A DNA stretch of 53,630 nt from an uncultured Nitrosomonadales bacterium (GCA_903915035.1 CAIWRI010000030.1:1-53630), one strand, 5' to 3'. Shown: positions 1-9,315, counted from the stretch's first letter. The notes: generated by a model from the sequence alone, not told the origin. Numbers and translations are program-made.

Positions 1-74
1 CCAAAACCGCCTTTGGAACGGCCCGGTGCTTTTTTTCCGCCCCGTTCTTCGCCAGTTAAATTTATGCTGCTCAT
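1..74 (-). CDS. Partial hypothetical protein, N-terminus only
   Basis: An open frame enters the window from the left edge on the minus strand. Its ATG is at 74-72 and 24 complete codons are visible, starting MSSINLTGEERGG and continuing with a basic, glycine-rich stretch (KKAPGRSKGGF). No good Shine-Dalgarno sequence precedes the ATG, and the rest of the gene is outside the window. I do not recognise the family. It may be a real divergent gene relative to asnB or a chance frame. Confidence 0.25.
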   Translation of the reverse strand, partial: MSSINLTGEERGGKKAPGRSKGGF

Positions 75-410
75 GCCATTAAAAATGGCTAATCCGACCC
101 GATTGGCAAAACCTCAACAAAAACTAGGAAATTCCTGTTAAAATTCGGAGACAATAGGTGAGAGTGTCGCTTAAAGATTGTAAAGCCACCCTCTAAACGA
201 AGATGTGCACGTTGATTGTAAGCTGCACATATTTTCGTACAGGCGAGCAAACCTCAAGCACTTCTGGCTTTTCAGTAAACTAATCCATATATTCTAACCT
301 TGCCATAATTAAATGTCGCTGAAAGCTTGCTGGATGCTTCTGTACATTTTGTTGCAATGTTAAGCTTGTAAAATGTGAAGTATTAAATATTAAGAGTATG
401 GTGAATTTTA
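75..410. other. Intergenic region upstream of asnB-like gene
   Basis: These 336 bases carry no convincing coding frame. The region is A+T-rich, especially over the last 100 bases before the amidotransferase start, as expected for a promoter region, but I could not assign -35/-10 or -24/-12 boxes. Just before the ATG at 411 there is no strong Shine-Dalgarno sequence. Confidence 0.4.
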
Positions 411-2195
411 ATGTGCGGACTAGCAGGAATATATTCATATAGTGAACAGTTTATGCCTGTGGATGAGGCAGAGTTGATGCGTATCCGCGAGCATATGGTG
501 GCACGAGGGCCGGATGGTGCAGGAATATGGTTCTCGGATGATCATCGTATTGGATTGGCTCATCGACGACTGGCGATTATCGAGCTCAGTCCGGCAGGCG
601 CACAGCCCATGTATGATCCTGTAACGGGTAATTGGATTGTGTTTAACGGGGAAATTTATAACCATGTTGAGTTGCGTACGCAGTTAAATCTGGATGGTAT
701 TGCAACTTGCTCACATTCCGATACGGAAGTGTTGCTAAAACTGTATGCGCAAAAGGGGCCGGCAATGCTGAACCTGTTGCGAGGCATGTATGCATTTGCC
801 ATATGGGAGGCGGATAAGCGTGAATTGTTTATGGCCCGCGATCCGTTCGGCATTAAGCCGCTTTATATCGCCGATGACGGAAAAGTGCTGCGTTTCGCGT
901 CCCAGGTCAAGGCGTTGCTTGAAGGTCAAGTTGACACGCGCCCTGAACCTGCCGGGCACGCAGGATTTCTTTTATGGGGCTCTGTTCCCGAACCCTATAC
1001 GCTGTATCGAGGTATACGGGCACTCCTTCCCGGACATTGGCTGCGGGTTGCAAATGGCGCTGTAGGTCAGCAGGTTTGCTTTAACAGTCCGACTCATCTC
1101 CTGCGTCAAACACCCGTTGCAGAACCCGATGCCACGGAACAAACGCTTCAGCATCTTGCCGCCGCTGTAAATGAAAGCGTGTCTGCCCATATGGTGGCGG
1201 ATGTACCTGTCGGAGTGTTTTTATCCGCAGGCCTCGATTCCACCATGCTGGCGGCCTGTGCTGCCGGCATGGGCACACTGCGTACACTGACAGTGGGTTT
1301 TGAGGAATATAAAGACGGCATCTACGACGAGGCTGCGCTGGCAGGCGAAGTGGCAAAGCGCCTGGGCGCGGAGCATACCTTGCATCGTATTTGTGCGGCG
1401 AATTTTTTGGCAGATCGTGAAGCGATGCTGGCAGCCATGGATCAACCGTCAATTGATGGTATTAATACCTGGTTTGTTGCCAAAGCCGCTGCAAAACAGG
1501 GCTTGAAAGTGGCACTTTCCGGTATTGGCGGGGATGAATTATTTGGTTCTTACCCCAGCTTCGGACAGGTGCCGCGTTTACGAAAAAAACTGGAGATGTT
1601 TGCCGGAACTCCTGTGTTGAACAGTTTGGTGCGCAAAGGTTTATCTATCATCCCCGGTCTCCTGCCCTCTCCAAAATACGCAGGTCTGCTTGAATACGGC
1701 ACCACGCTGGAAGGAGGGTATCTGCTGCGCAGAGCGCTGTTTATGCCCTGGGAATTGAGTAATTTAATGGACCCTGAAATGGCAGTAGAGGGCTTGAAAG
1801 AATTGGACACACTCGCCGCGATAAAAGCGAACACCGACGGAATAGGCAGTGAACGCTTGAAACTGTCTGCGCTGGAGATGCAGTGGTATATGAAAAATCA
1901 ACTGCTGCGCGATGCGGACTGGGCGGGAATGGCGCATTCGCTGGAAATTCGAGTGCCTTTTGTGGACATGGCATTGCTTGGAAAATTGGTGGAAATTCCG
2001 TCACTTGAATATACCCAGGAAAAACGCATGGTCGCCCGCACGGTGGCACCCAATCTGCCGGAAGCCGTACTGAACCGCCCTAAAACAGGATTTTCGGTGC
2101 CGATACATCAGTGGCTGAACCCGGATGCGTCCAGTACAGTCAGTAGCCATCGTGAGTGGGCAAAGATTCTTTACCAAAGTTTTACCAGAAATTGA
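411..2195 (+). CDS. asnB: Asparagine synthase (glutamine-hydrolysing)-like amidotransferase
   Basis: The 594-residue protein has the two-domain AsnB layout. After the initiator Met comes the Ntn-hydrolase nucleophile Cys2 (MCGLAGIYSY), with the RGPDG motif around 32-36 and the glutaminase core to about residue 200. The synthetase half carries the PP-loop LSAGLDST at about 271-278 and GIGGDELFG at about 371-379. It would transfer glutamine-derived ammonia to an adenylated carboxylate, either aspartate or a sugar/peptidyl acid. AsnB paralogues of this length are common near polysaccharide loci in proteobacteria, where they are thought to amidate uronic acids. The large eps locus further right fits that, but asparagine synthesis is equally possible. 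The Cys2 requirement fixes the start. It is a stand-alone gene flanked by long A+T-rich gaps. Confidence 0.88.
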   Translation: MCGLAGIYSYSEQFMPVDEAELMRIREHMVARGPDGAGIWFSDDHRIGLAHRRLAIIELSPAGAQPMYDPVTGNWIVFNGEIYNHVELRTQLNLDGIATCSHSDTEVLLKLYAQKGPAMLNLLRGMYAFAIWEADKRELFMARDPFGIKPLYIADDGKVLRFASQVKALLEGQVDTRPEPAGHAGFLLWGSVPEPYTLYRGIRALLPGHWLRVANGAVGQQVCFNSPTHLLRQTPVAEPDATEQTLQHLAAAVNESVSAHMVADVPVGVFLSAGLDSTMLAACAAGMGTLRTLTVGFEEYKDGIYDEAALAGEVAKRLGAEHTLHRICAANFLADREAMLAAMDQPSIDGINTWFVAKAAAKQGLKVALSGIGGDELFGSYPSFGQVPRLRKKLEMFAGTPVLNSLVRKGLSIIPGLLPSPKYAGLLEYGTTLEGGYLLRRALFMPWELSNLMDPEMAVEGLKELDTLAAIKANTDGIGSERLKLSALEMQWYMKNQLLRDADWAGMAHSLEIRVPFVDMALLGKLVEIPSLEYTQEKRMVARTVAPNLPEAVLNRPKTGFSVPIHQWLNPDASSTVSSHREWAKILYQSFTRN

Positions 2196-2540
2196 GTTAC
2201 TCTGTAATTCGCACTGATTCAATCACCGTGGCCAGTAAATGACGCAGGTGTAATTTTATCTGCTCATTAATCTTTGCAAGAAATTGAACTTATATTTCGC
2301 TACATTCAGAGAAATTTACTCACCCGGATGAATATCGTGGCCAAGTGGACAAGCTCATGAGTTGGTCCATTTTGCATATAACTGCCATTATTTTTAACAG
2401 AAACAGTTTAATCGCCAGCGGACTACTTCGCGCTAGCATCGTTTATTGAGTGCATTACGTGATTGGTGTCAATTTGTTATTATGCTCAAGTTAAGTTCTA
2501 TCCTACCCACAAAATGCTGTCCTGCTGATTTTATTTCAAT
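2196..2540. other. Intergenic region upstream of surE
   Basis: A 345-base A+T-rich stretch without a plausible gene. It must hold the promoter of the surE-pcm-nlpD block. One weak candidate is TTACGT near 2456 and TATTAT near 2479, about 17 bases apart. No clear terminator follows asnB. Confidence 0.35.
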
Positions 2541-3287
2541 ATGCGTATCCTGATAAGTAATGACGATGGTTATTTTGCGCCCGGTTTGGCCTGTCTGGCT
2601 GAACATCTGGCCAAAATCGCCGAGATTATAGTGGTCGCTCCTGAGCGTGATCGTAGTGGTGCCAGTAATTCCCTGACGCTGGATCGACCGCTCAAATTAA
2701 AACGCGCTGCCAGCGGTTTTTATTACGTTAATGGCACACCGACCGATTGCGTCCATCTTGCCGTTACCGGTATGCTCGATTATCAGCCTGATATGGTGGT
2801 ATCCGGGATTAATGCAGGGGCGAATATGGGGGATGACACGATATATTCCGGTACTGTGGCGGCCGCAACTGAAGGCTATCTACTGGGTATTCCTGCACTC
2901 GCTGTATCACTCGCGGGGCGTGATTTGACGCATTTCGAAACAGCAGCCCGGGTCGCCGTGGACCTGGTGCAGCGCATCGCAGGCGGAACACATCAATTTC
3001 CCTGGTTACTGAATCTGAATGTACCGGATGTCCCTTTTGAGCAATTACGGGGAGTGGAAGTAACGCGTCTGGGCAAGCGGCATAAGGCGGAACCTGTGAT
3101 CAGGGCGAAAAGTCCGTCCGGGGAGACTGTCTATTGGGTCGGTGCCGCAGGCAAAGCGCAAGATGCAGGAGAAGGAACAGATTTTAATACGCTGAACAAT
3201 CAATGTGCATCGCTGACCCCATTGCAAATTGATCTGACGCAATATGGCGAAATCAATGCAGTCAAACAATGGCTGAAACAACAATGA
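2541..3287 (+). CDS. surE: 5'/3'-nucleotidase SurE
   Basis: A 248-residue SurE, the usual length for the family. The N-terminus [15 protein letters not shown] contains the paired metal-binding aspartates (D8, D9). Further family blocks are the [15 protein letters not shown] segment with its metal-ligand Ser at about 42, the [11 protein letters not shown] block near 75-85, and [20 protein letters not shown] near 97-116, which includes the ligand Asn. It is a cytoplasmic phosphatase acting on nucleoside monophosphates, linked to stress survival. It opens a compact block in which pcm overlaps its 3' end by the ATGA at 3284-3287, the classical surE-pcm-nlpD order. Confidence 0.95.
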   Translation: MRILISNDDGYFAPGLACLAEHLAKIAEIIVVAPERDRSGASNSLTLDRPLKLKRAASGFYYVNGTPTDCVHLAVTGMLDYQPDMVVSGINAGANMGDDTIYSGTVAAATEGYLLGIPALAVSLAGRDLTHFETAARVAVDLVQRIAGGTHQFPWLLNLNVPDVPFEQLRGVEVTRLGKRHKAEPVIRAKSPSGETVYWVGAAGKAQDAGEGTDFNTLNNQCASLTPLQIDLTQYGEINAVKQWLKQQ

Positions 3288-3937
3288 ATATGCGGGGTAT
3301 CGGCATGACCTCCGCACGCACCCGGCAGCGCATGGTAGACCGGTTGCGCGATCAGGGTATTGTCGATGAAATCGTGTTGGCGGCGATGTATGAGGTGCCG
3401 CGTCATTTGTTTGTAGATGAAGCACTGGCCAGTCGCGCGTATGACGATGTGTCGCTGCCAATCAATTATGAACAAACCATCTCACAGCCCTATATCGTTG
3501 CACGCATGATCGAGCTACTGCGTGACACGGAACGTCCTGTCAGGCGTGTACTGGAAATTGGCACGGGCAGCGGTTATCAGGCGGCAGTGTTGGCACATGT
3601 GTTTCCTGAAGTTTATAGCACTGAGCGCATAGAACCCTTATATGAGCGCTCCGGAAAAATATTGCATAAGCTTGAAATCAACAACGTTACCGTAAGCTAT
3701 GCTGATGGCAGCGCAGGTTTGCCGGAAGTCGCTCCTTTTGACGGAATCATTATGGCTGCGGCGGCCCCGGCGATGTCGGCGGCATTGCGCGAGCAACTGA
3801 GCGTCGGCGGGCGCATGGTATTGCCGGTGGGGCGGCAGGAACAATGGTTATATCTGGTTGAGCGTGAGGCGCAGGGCTTTCGTGAGTCCCGGCTGGAACC
3901 TGTTAAATTTGTACCACTCTTAATGGGGAAAGTATGA
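3284..3937 (+). CDS. pcm: Protein-L-isoaspartate O-methyltransferase
   Basis: The enzyme uses S-adenosylmethionine to methylate L-isoaspartyl residues and so starts repair of aged proteins. The SAM-binding motif [17 protein letters not shown] is clear, as are [14 protein letters not shown] (substrate-side motif) and the post-I acidic residue in [12 protein letters not shown] chose the ATG at 3284, which overlaps the surE stop as ATGA and gives 217 residues. An upstream in-frame ATG at 3269 and a downstream one at 3305 ([10 protein letters not shown]) are alternatives; the latter is closer to the E. coli length. It is translationally coupled to surE and overlaps nlpD at 3934. Confidence 0.95.
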   Translation: MNMRGIGMTSARTRQRMVDRLRDQGIVDEIVLAAMYEVPRHLFVDEALASRAYDDVSLPINYEQTISQPYIVARMIELLRDTERPVRRVLEIGTGSGYQAAVLAHVFPEVYSTERIEPLYERSGKILHKLEINNVTVSYADGSAGLPEVAPFDGIIMAAAAPAMSAALREQLSVGGRMVLPVGRQEQWLYLVEREAQGFRESRLEPVKFVPLLMGKV

Positions 3938-4809
3938 AAAGGATGTTTGTCGTGCTGCTGCTAGTGTTGGCGGGGTGCGCTTCAAGTAGCCGTCGTGCGC
4001 CGGAGATTGAACAGGATCAGGCGAACAGGAGCTTCAGACCAGACAGATCGTCTGAAATTTATTCGCGTCCGTCTGTGTATGTGGTGCAACGAGGTGATAC
4101 GCTGCGTGCAATTGCCTTTAATTATGGACTTGATCCGCGCGATCTGGCCGAGCGAAACCATATTCAGGATCCCAATCTGATTCAGGTCGGACAGCAGATC
4201 AATTTGATTGCAACGGAATCGCGTCCTGTCGTTAAGCAACGTTCTGTGCAATATCCGGTCAAAAATCAACCCAAAGTGATGAAGTATGCTTACAGCGAGC
4301 GGGCGGAGGTTAAAGAGGATGAGGTTCAGCGTCAACAGGATGCCGCACTTATACCGGGCAAGTTTGAAAGCAAATCCGTCGCACCAGTTTACAGACAGGA
4401 TGCTCAACCTGCGGCGGCGGTTGATGATGACCTGGCATGGACTTTGCCGACACAAGGCAATCTGACAGGGAGTTTTTCCGTAGAGGATCATCGTAAAGGC
4501 GTGGAAATCAGCGGTAAACTGGGTCAGCCGATTTTAGCCGCCGCGAGCGGAAAAGTCGTGTATAGCGGAAATGGTTTGCGAGGTTATGGCAATTTATTGA
4601 TTATTAAACATAATAATACTTTCATCAGCGCTTATGCACATAATGGCAAATTGCTGGTGAAGGAAGGTGGAATGGTCAAGGGCGGCCAGGAAATTGCTAC
4701 AATGGGCAATACGGATAGCGAAGGGGGCAAGGCAAAGTTGTACTTTGAAATTCGCCGTTTACGTGAACCTGTGGATCCTGCCAGGTACATGTCATTCAAC
4801 AGGCTTTGA
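3934..4809 (+). CDS. nlpD: NlpD-like lipoprotein: LysM plus degenerate LytM (M23) domain
   Basis: A 291-residue outer-membrane lipoprotein. It has a short hydrophobic signal with lipobox LAGC (Cys15), a LysM domain at about 48-90 (VVQRGDTLRAIA ... VGQQINL), a variable linker, and a C-terminal M23 domain from about 168. In active M23 enzymes the zinc ligands are H...D and HxH. Here those positions read RKGVEIS and KLYFE, so the HLHFE-type motif is lost, as in NlpD/EnvC. It is therefore likely an activator of a cell-wall amidase at the septum rather than a peptidase. It overlaps pcm by ATGA. In many proteobacteria rpoS follows nlpD; here a radical SAM gene follows directly. Confidence 0.92.
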   Translation: MKRMFVVLLLVLAGCASSSRRAPEIEQDQANRSFRPDRSSEIYSRPSVYVVQRGDTLRAIAFNYGLDPRDLAERNHIQDPNLIQVGQQINLIATESRPVVKQRSVQYPVKNQPKVMKYAYSERAEVKEDEVQRQQDAALIPGKFESKSVAPVYRQDAQPAAAVDDDLAWTLPTQGNLTGSFSVEDHRKGVEISGKLGQPILAAASGKVVYSGNGLRGYGNLLIIKHNNTFISAYAHNGKLLVKEGGMVKGGQEIATMGNTDSEGGKAKLYFEIRRLREPVDPARYMSFNRL

Positions 4810-4810
4810 A

Positions 4811-5647
4811 ATGCTCAACGTAATCGATCACGATCGCAATAGCGCTGCATTGCGCCATGTTTATCCTGTCGTGTCACGCAGGGCAGGCGGCGTCTCGGTC
4901 GGCATTAATCTTAACCCCAATAATGCCTGTAACTGGCGTTGTATTTATTGTCAGGTACCGGACCTGGTGCGCGGCACGGCCCCCTCTGTGGATCTGCTTT
5001 TGCTGGAGGCTGAATTGCGCAGTTTCCTGACATGGCTGTTGCAGGGCGATTTCATGCAGACACGCGTGCCGGAAGGTGCGCGGCGCATCAACGACATCGC
5101 GCTGTCGGGAAACGGTGAACCTACCAGTGCGGCTGAATTCTCCCGGGTCATCGCACTGATCACGCGCCTTCGAGCGGAACTGCTTGTTCCTGCCACTGTG
5201 AAAACAGTGTTGATTACCAACGGCAGTCTGCTTTATCGCCCTGAGGTTCAGCAAGGACTGCGCGAGATGTCTAAAATTCATGGCGAAGTATGGTTTAAAC
5301 TGGACAGAGCCAGCGAGGCCGGCATGCTGCAAATCAATGACACGCACGCACGTCTGGACAAGGTTCGTTTAAATCTGCTCGCCGCAATGGCAGCCTGCCC
5401 GACCTGGTTACAAACCTGCTGGTTCGCACTGGACGGTGTGCCGCCGTCGCAACAGGACGAAGATGATTATCTGGCCTTTTTGGCGGGATTGCCGGGCGAT
5501 GCACTGCAAGGCGTGTTGCTGTATGGCCTGGCAAGGCCCTCGTTGCAGTTTGAGGCACCGCGTCTGTCAGCGATGCCGGCAGCAACCCTCCAGGCTTTTG
5601 CCGATCGCATCGCAAGCCTGGGCTTGCCGGTCAAGGTCAGTATCTAA
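4811..5647 (+). CDS. Radical SAM protein
   Basis: A 278-residue radical SAM enzyme. The cluster-binding motif C-x3-C-x2-C is seen as CNWRCIYC (Cys40, Cys44, Cys47), preceded by GGVSVGINLNPNN and followed by a glycine-containing SAM-binding segment (DIALSGNGEPTSAAEFS, about 94-110). It would bind a 4Fe-4S cluster and make a 5'-deoxyadenosyl radical. The substrate cannot be read from the sequence. It most resembles the COG0731-like group of uncharacterised radical SAM proteins. I start it at the ATG at 4811, one base after the nlpD stop. The open frame extends upstream inside nlpD, but that part has no family resemblance. It is co-directional with nlpD and the DUF3025 gene 2 bases downstream. 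Confidence 0.85.
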   Translation: MLNVIDHDRNSAALRHVYPVVSRRAGGVSVGINLNPNNACNWRCIYCQVPDLVRGTAPSVDLLLLEAELRSFLTWLLQGDFMQTRVPEGARRINDIALSGNGEPTSAAEFSRVIALITRLRAELLVPATVKTVLITNGSLLYRPEVQQGLREMSKIHGEVWFKLDRASEAGMLQINDTHARLDKVRLNLLAAMAACPTWLQTCWFALDGVPPSQQDEDDYLAFLAGLPGDALQGVLLYGLARPSLQFEAPRLSAMPAATLQAFADRIASLGLPVKVSI

Positions 5648-5649
5648 CC

Positions 5650-6459
5650 ATGAAATGGGACAGAGAAGCGTTGCTGCAATCGCTGTTGTTCACCCCGCTG
5701 CATCCGGTAATTGCGGCTCTGCAGCCGGGAAAATTTCCTGCACTCGAAGAATTGAATGCACAAATTCATCAAAATTTAATCACCGTTCAGTCCGGCTATC
5801 AGCTCAAATTTGTAGAGCAGGGGACGGGCCTGCTGGCATTCGAGGCGCAATACGAACCGCGTTGTTATCTGACAGGTGAAGTGCAGACGCGGAAAGATAA
5901 CTTACACGATCTGTTGAATGCGCTGGTTTGGCTGACTTACCCGAAAGCCAAGGCGGCAATCAATGCGCGCCATTTTGCGGCCTTAACCGTGCAGAAACTT
6001 GCACAGCGCAGTCAACGCGGCGCGGTGCGCGACACTTCGACTTTGCTGGATGAATCCGGCGTGATTGTTGTTTACTCAGATGAAAAACTGGCAGGCCTGC
6101 TGCAGAATTTTCACTGGATAGAACTGTTCTGGCAGCAACGTGAACAGGTAAAAATCAGCATGGATTTTTATCTGTTTGGTCACGGCCTGTATGAAAAAGC
6201 GCTGAAACCCTACATCGGTATGACAGGACAAGGCTTGCTTCTGGCGGTGGAGCAGGCCTTCTTTAGTTGGTCAGTTGACGACCGGCGTGCACATCTGGAT
6301 ACGCTTTTGGCAGATTATCTGGCTAATCCTCAGCATTGTATCTGTACCCGTGAGTTATCGCCGGTCCCTTTGCTGGGTGTGCCGGGTTGGTCCCCGGATA
6401 ATAATTGTGCCGCTTACTATGAGAATACGGCCTATTTTCGCCCCGGTCGCAGGAAATGA
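5650..6459 (+). CDS. DUF3025 domain-containing protein
   Basis: A 269-residue cytoplasmic protein with no signal peptide. The block from the N-terminus (LLFTPLHPVIAAL), the central DLLNALVWLTYPKAKAAINARH and the DESGVIVV segment match the DUF3025 family of proteobacterial proteins, for which I know no function. It starts two bases after the radical SAM stop, so the two are very likely co-transcribed, and it may end the surE operon. Confidence 0.8.
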   Translation: MKWDREALLQSLLFTPLHPVIAALQPGKFPALEELNAQIHQNLITVQSGYQLKFVEQGTGLLAFEAQYEPRCYLTGEVQTRKDNLHDLLNALVWLTYPKAKAAINARHFAALTVQKLAQRSQRGAVRDTSTLLDESGVIVVYSDEKLAGLLQNFHWIELFWQQREQVKISMDFYLFGHGLYEKALKPYIGMTGQGLLLAVEQAFFSWSVDDRRAHLDTLLADYLANPQHCICTRELSPVPLLGVPGWSPDNNCAAYYENTAYFRPGRRK

Positions 6460-6563
6460 GGCTCAGGCAGTAACAGTCGCACAATACAGTTGCACAATCC
6501 GCAGCAAAAGCTATGATTAAGCCCTGATGCACAATACTTTTTCACTAACCACTTGAGGCGCAC

Positions 6564-6938
6564 ATGTTATTTTTTGACCTGTTTAGGCACGATCCGGAAT
6601 TTATTGAAATTAAAAGCGGGGCGACTTTGTGTAAAGAAGGCGATTCAGGCGACTGTATGTATGTTTTAATAGAAGGAGAGGCAGAAATTACCATTGCCGG
6701 CGTGTTGTTTGAAACCTGTGTGCCGGGCACATTTATGGGGGAAATGGCGGTTATTGACGGTTCAGAGCGCTACTCAACCGTAACGGCAGTTAAAAATTGT
6801 AAATTTGCAGTGATTGACAGCAAGCGCTTTCACTTTCTGGTTGATGAGTCGCCGAATTTTGCCATTGATGTGATGCGTGTCATGGCGCAAAGACTCAGAA
6901 AATGTGACCAGCGCATGCTTGCAAGTGTCTCTTCATAA
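6564..6938 (+). CDS. Small cyclic-nucleotide-binding domain protein
   Basis: The 124-residue protein is a single Crp/cNMP-binding beta-roll without a DNA-binding helix-turn-helix. The family pattern is visible as LCKEGDSGDCMYVLIEGEAEI, then CVPGTFMGEMAVIDGSERYSTVTA (the phosphate-binding cassette region, with GEMAVIDGSERYSTV in place of GE(L/M)A...RSAT) and a C-terminal helix (LVDESPNFAIDVMRVMAQRL). A stand-alone domain of this kind could be a sensor partner of another protein. The key Arg/Ser of cAMP-binding cassettes is only partly kept (ERYST), so the ligand is uncertain. The short DUF3820 gene follows six bases after its stop. Confidence 0.85.
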   Translation: MLFFDLFRHDPEFIEIKSGATLCKEGDSGDCMYVLIEGEAEITIAGVLFETCVPGTFMGEMAVIDGSERYSTVTAVKNCKFAVIDSKRFHFLVDESPNFAIDVMRVMAQRLRKCDQRMLASVSS

Positions 6939-6944
6939 CACCGT

Positions 6945-7157
6945 ATGGATTCTGAATTCCTGCAACTTTTGACACGGCGCGTGATGCCCTACGGGAAATA
7001 CAAGGGAAGTGTCATCGCAGATTTGCCCGGACATTATCTTAACTGGTTTGCCCGCGCGGGTTTCCCGTCCGGAGAGCTCGGGCGACTGCTGGCACTGATG
7101 CAGGAAATTGACAGTAACGGCCTTTCATCATTATTGGACCCGCTGCGCAAAGATTAG
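6945..7157 (+). CDS. DUF3820 family small protein
   Basis: A 70-residue protein with the DUF3820 signature: MPYGKYKGSVIADLPGHYLNWFAR, then a short helical tail. Family members are small cytoplasmic proteins of unknown role; one Pseudomonas homologue is called a quorum-sensing-regulated virulence factor. It lies 6 bases downstream of the cyclic-nucleotide-binding gene and probably shares its message. No own Shine-Dalgarno sequence is obvious. Confidence 0.82.
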   Translation: MDSEFLQLLTRRVMPYGKYKGSVIADLPGHYLNWFARAGFPSGELGRLLALMQEIDSNGLSSLLDPLRKD

Positions 7158-7391
7158 CCCGGTCATTTGAAATGGCAGTTCAATCCACAGATTCATACAG
7201 ATTTACAGCGTATTGCCGGGTTTGAACCTGCCATCCATCAGGTGAATTATAATCAGGTCGTCAATTTTACTTCTTGTTCTGCGCGTTTCCGCGTGAAACT
7301 GCTTTTTTAGTATTAACCATTGATGTCGAGCCATGCATGGCTGACCGGTCGTTATGTTACTGTCAAGATTTAAGCTTTAACGGGAGTGTGT

Positions 7392-8855
7392 ATGCGTCGC
7401 AGAATTTTTCATAATGTCCGAACCTATTTGGTGGCGCTGGCGATTATCGGTGTGGTGGTGACATTAGTTGCGACGATTTTTTTCACCCAGGGAAATTTAC
7501 CCTGGATCGCATTTCTGTCAGGTATTCTTGCCGCGTCCGTGCTGGCGGAAGCGGCACGTGCATCCCGCTCGGAATGGGTGTTGATGCGCAGAACAGCACA
7601 GCTAGCCGCAATGAAAGAGAAATTCGAGCATGAATCCGGCATGCTCAGGATCGCCGAACAAAAAATCTCGGATGATGATCATCGCTTGCGCCTGCTCGAC
7701 GATACATTGTCAACGATGATCGCACTCATAGGTGCCGACGGACGCTGTCAATATCATAACCGTGCATTTAGGGAATGGTTACATCTGAACTCCGCATTGA
7801 TTGATGGCAGGCCTTTACGGGAACTATTCGGTTCTAAGGCTTATGCCGGCATGGCAACCGCAGTCCAGCAATCTCTGGATGGACAAGCACTGCGCTATGA
7901 ACATTTGCAAGAGATGCCCGGGCGGGTGGTTTATCGCCTGTCGGTTGAACATGTGCCGCTGTGTGACGCATCAGGCAAGGTGAGCGGTTTTTACTGGCTG
8001 GCCGATGACATCACGCAACGCGATGATTTGACGCTAACTGAGAGTCGGGTAAAAAAGGCGCTTTCCACTGCTCACGATAGTAAGAAAAAATCTGTTTTAT
8101 CCGGTAAAAGCAGCGGAAGGGTGGAAGCGGGAATACAGTTTATTTCAGCAATCGAGCGTGGTGAGTTTTGCCTTTTTTGTCAGCTAATCTCGCCGCTGTC
8201 CGCAGCACCCGGTAATACGGCACATTATGAGATATTGATACGTTTGATTGAAGAAGAAGGTGCGATGATTCCACCCGGCGCATTTTTCTCTTTGGCTGAA
8301 AAGCATGGCTTAATGCCCTATCTGGATCGCTGGGTGGTCGAGCATGTGCTGAGATGGGCGGTCACTCAGACGGGGCGGGATAAGGATTCCATTTTTTTTA
8401 TCAATATGGCACAAACGACAATAAACGATCCTGCGTTCCCCGAATTTTTGTTAAGTGCGCTGGATGAGTCTGGTATGCCGGGTTCTCTGCTGTGTTTTGA
8501 AGTGCCGGAGACGACTTTGCTGGCAGCCGGCAGCCATGCAGCCGAATTTATTCGACAGGTCAGGCAATGTGGTTGCCGGGTTGCATTAAGTGGTTTTGGC
8601 CGGAATACGATTGATGAAATACGCGGGCTTCAGGTTGAATTTTTGAAACTGGACGGTAGCATGATACTTAATATGCTCAATAATCCTGCTGATCTTGCCA
8701 GGGTGATTTCAATTGACCGGACCGCCAAAAAAATCAGCGTTAAAACCGTTGCTGAACTGGTCGAAAGCGAAGAAATCGTCGCAAAGCTCAAGGAGATCGG
8801 TATCGACTATGCCCAGGGGTTTGGTATTTCCCGTCCAAGCAGGCTGGATGAGTAA
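7392..8855 (+). CDS. Membrane PAS-EAL protein with degenerate EAL catalytic motif
   Basis: About 487 residues. Two membrane segments lie within the first 60 residues (YLVALAIIGVVVTLVATIFF; IAFLSGILAASVLAEA), followed by a short coiled helix, a PAS domain (about 95-210) and an EAL domain (about 245-485). No GGDEF domain is present. In the EAL domain E-x-L-x-R is kept as EILIR, the Asn in FINMAQ, EVPET, KLDGS and AELVES also survive, but the metal-binding DDFG loop reads SGFG at about 398-401. Loss of both aspartates predicts no c-di-GMP hydrolysis, so it may be a c-di-GMP or ligand sensor. The start is the ATG at 7392 after GGGAG; a GTG lies six bases earlier. Confidence 0.87.
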   Translation: MRRRIFHNVRTYLVALAIIGVVVTLVATIFFTQGNLPWIAFLSGILAASVLAEAARASRSEWVLMRRTAQLAAMKEKFEHESGMLRIAEQKISDDDHRLRLLDDTLSTMIALIGADGRCQYHNRAFREWLHLNSALIDGRPLRELFGSKAYAGMATAVQQSLDGQALRYEHLQEMPGRVVYRLSVEHVPLCDASGKVSGFYWLADDITQRDDLTLTESRVKKALSTAHDSKKKSVLSGKSSGRVEAGIQFISAIERGEFCLFCQLISPLSAAPGNTAHYEILIRLIEEEGAMIPPGAFFSLAEKHGLMPYLDRWVVEHVLRWAVTQTGRDKDSIFFINMAQTTINDPAFPEFLLSALDESGMPGSLLCFEVPETTLLAAGSHAAEFIRQVRQCGCRVALSGFGRNTIDEIRGLQVEFLKLDGSMILNMLNNPADLARVISIDRTAKKISVKTVAELVESEEIVAKLKEIGIDYAQGFGISRPSRLDE

Positions 8856-8883
8856 ATTGATGTTTTGCAGGGATTCAAAAATT

Positions 8884-9315
8884 ATGGAAACTTATAGTTA
8901 CTGGTTTTTGCTGGCGTTGCTGTTGCTGGGGCTGGAAATGGCTACAACGACCTTTTATTTGCTGGTACTCTCTGTTGCGATGGCCGTGGCGGGTTTGGCT
9001 GCGATGCTTGCTGCGAGTATGGCATGGCAATTGCAGCTTTGTGCGCTGACCGTCATAGCGGGTAATCTTTTTTTGCGGCGCTGGAAAAAATCTCAGGTGG
9101 CGGAAGCGTGGAGTCTGGATGTTGGCCAGCCGGTGCAGGTGTTGACATGGCATGAAAATGGCACAGCAAGAGTCATGTATCGCGGAGCCGGGTGGGATGC
9201 CTGGTTGGATGCTGAGGAGGCGCGTGAACCGGCCTGCTTGCTTCGCGACGGGATTTTTTATATCAAGGCAATACGCGGCTCCAGCCTGATTCTCACACAT
9301 CACAAACATCTTTAG
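8884..9315 (+). CDS. NfeD-like membrane protein
   Basis: A 143-residue protein with hydrophobic segments at about 5-25 (YWFLLALLLLGLEMATTTFY), 28-45 and 45-62, followed by a soluble C-terminal OB-fold-like domain (about 80-143) containing GTARVMYRGAGWDAWLD. This is the NfeD1b-type layout, which partners a stomatin/SPFH protein in membrane microdomains. The SPFH gene follows 36 bases later. I start at the ATG at 8884. An in-frame ATG at 8860 would add eight polar residues. The frame also extends upstream inside the EAL gene. Confidence 0.86.
   Translation: METYSYWFLLALLLLGLEMATTTFYLLVLSVAMAVAGLAAMLAASMAWQLQLCALTVIAGNLFLRRWKKSQVAEAWSLDVGQPVQVLTWHENGTARVMYRGAGWDAWLDAEEAREPACLLRDGIFYIKAIRGSSLILTHHKHL

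Noticed and set aside
1081-1452. Long minus-strand open frame inside the asnB-like gene
   Set aside because: Pure antisense shadow: the forward frame has the PP-loop and synthetase motifs, while the reverse translation is low-complexity without motifs.
8713-8883. Upstream extension of the NfeD-like frame into the EAL gene
   Set aside because: The reading frame is open but overlaps conserved EAL coding sequence, and NfeD proteins start at the membrane helix that follows 8884.
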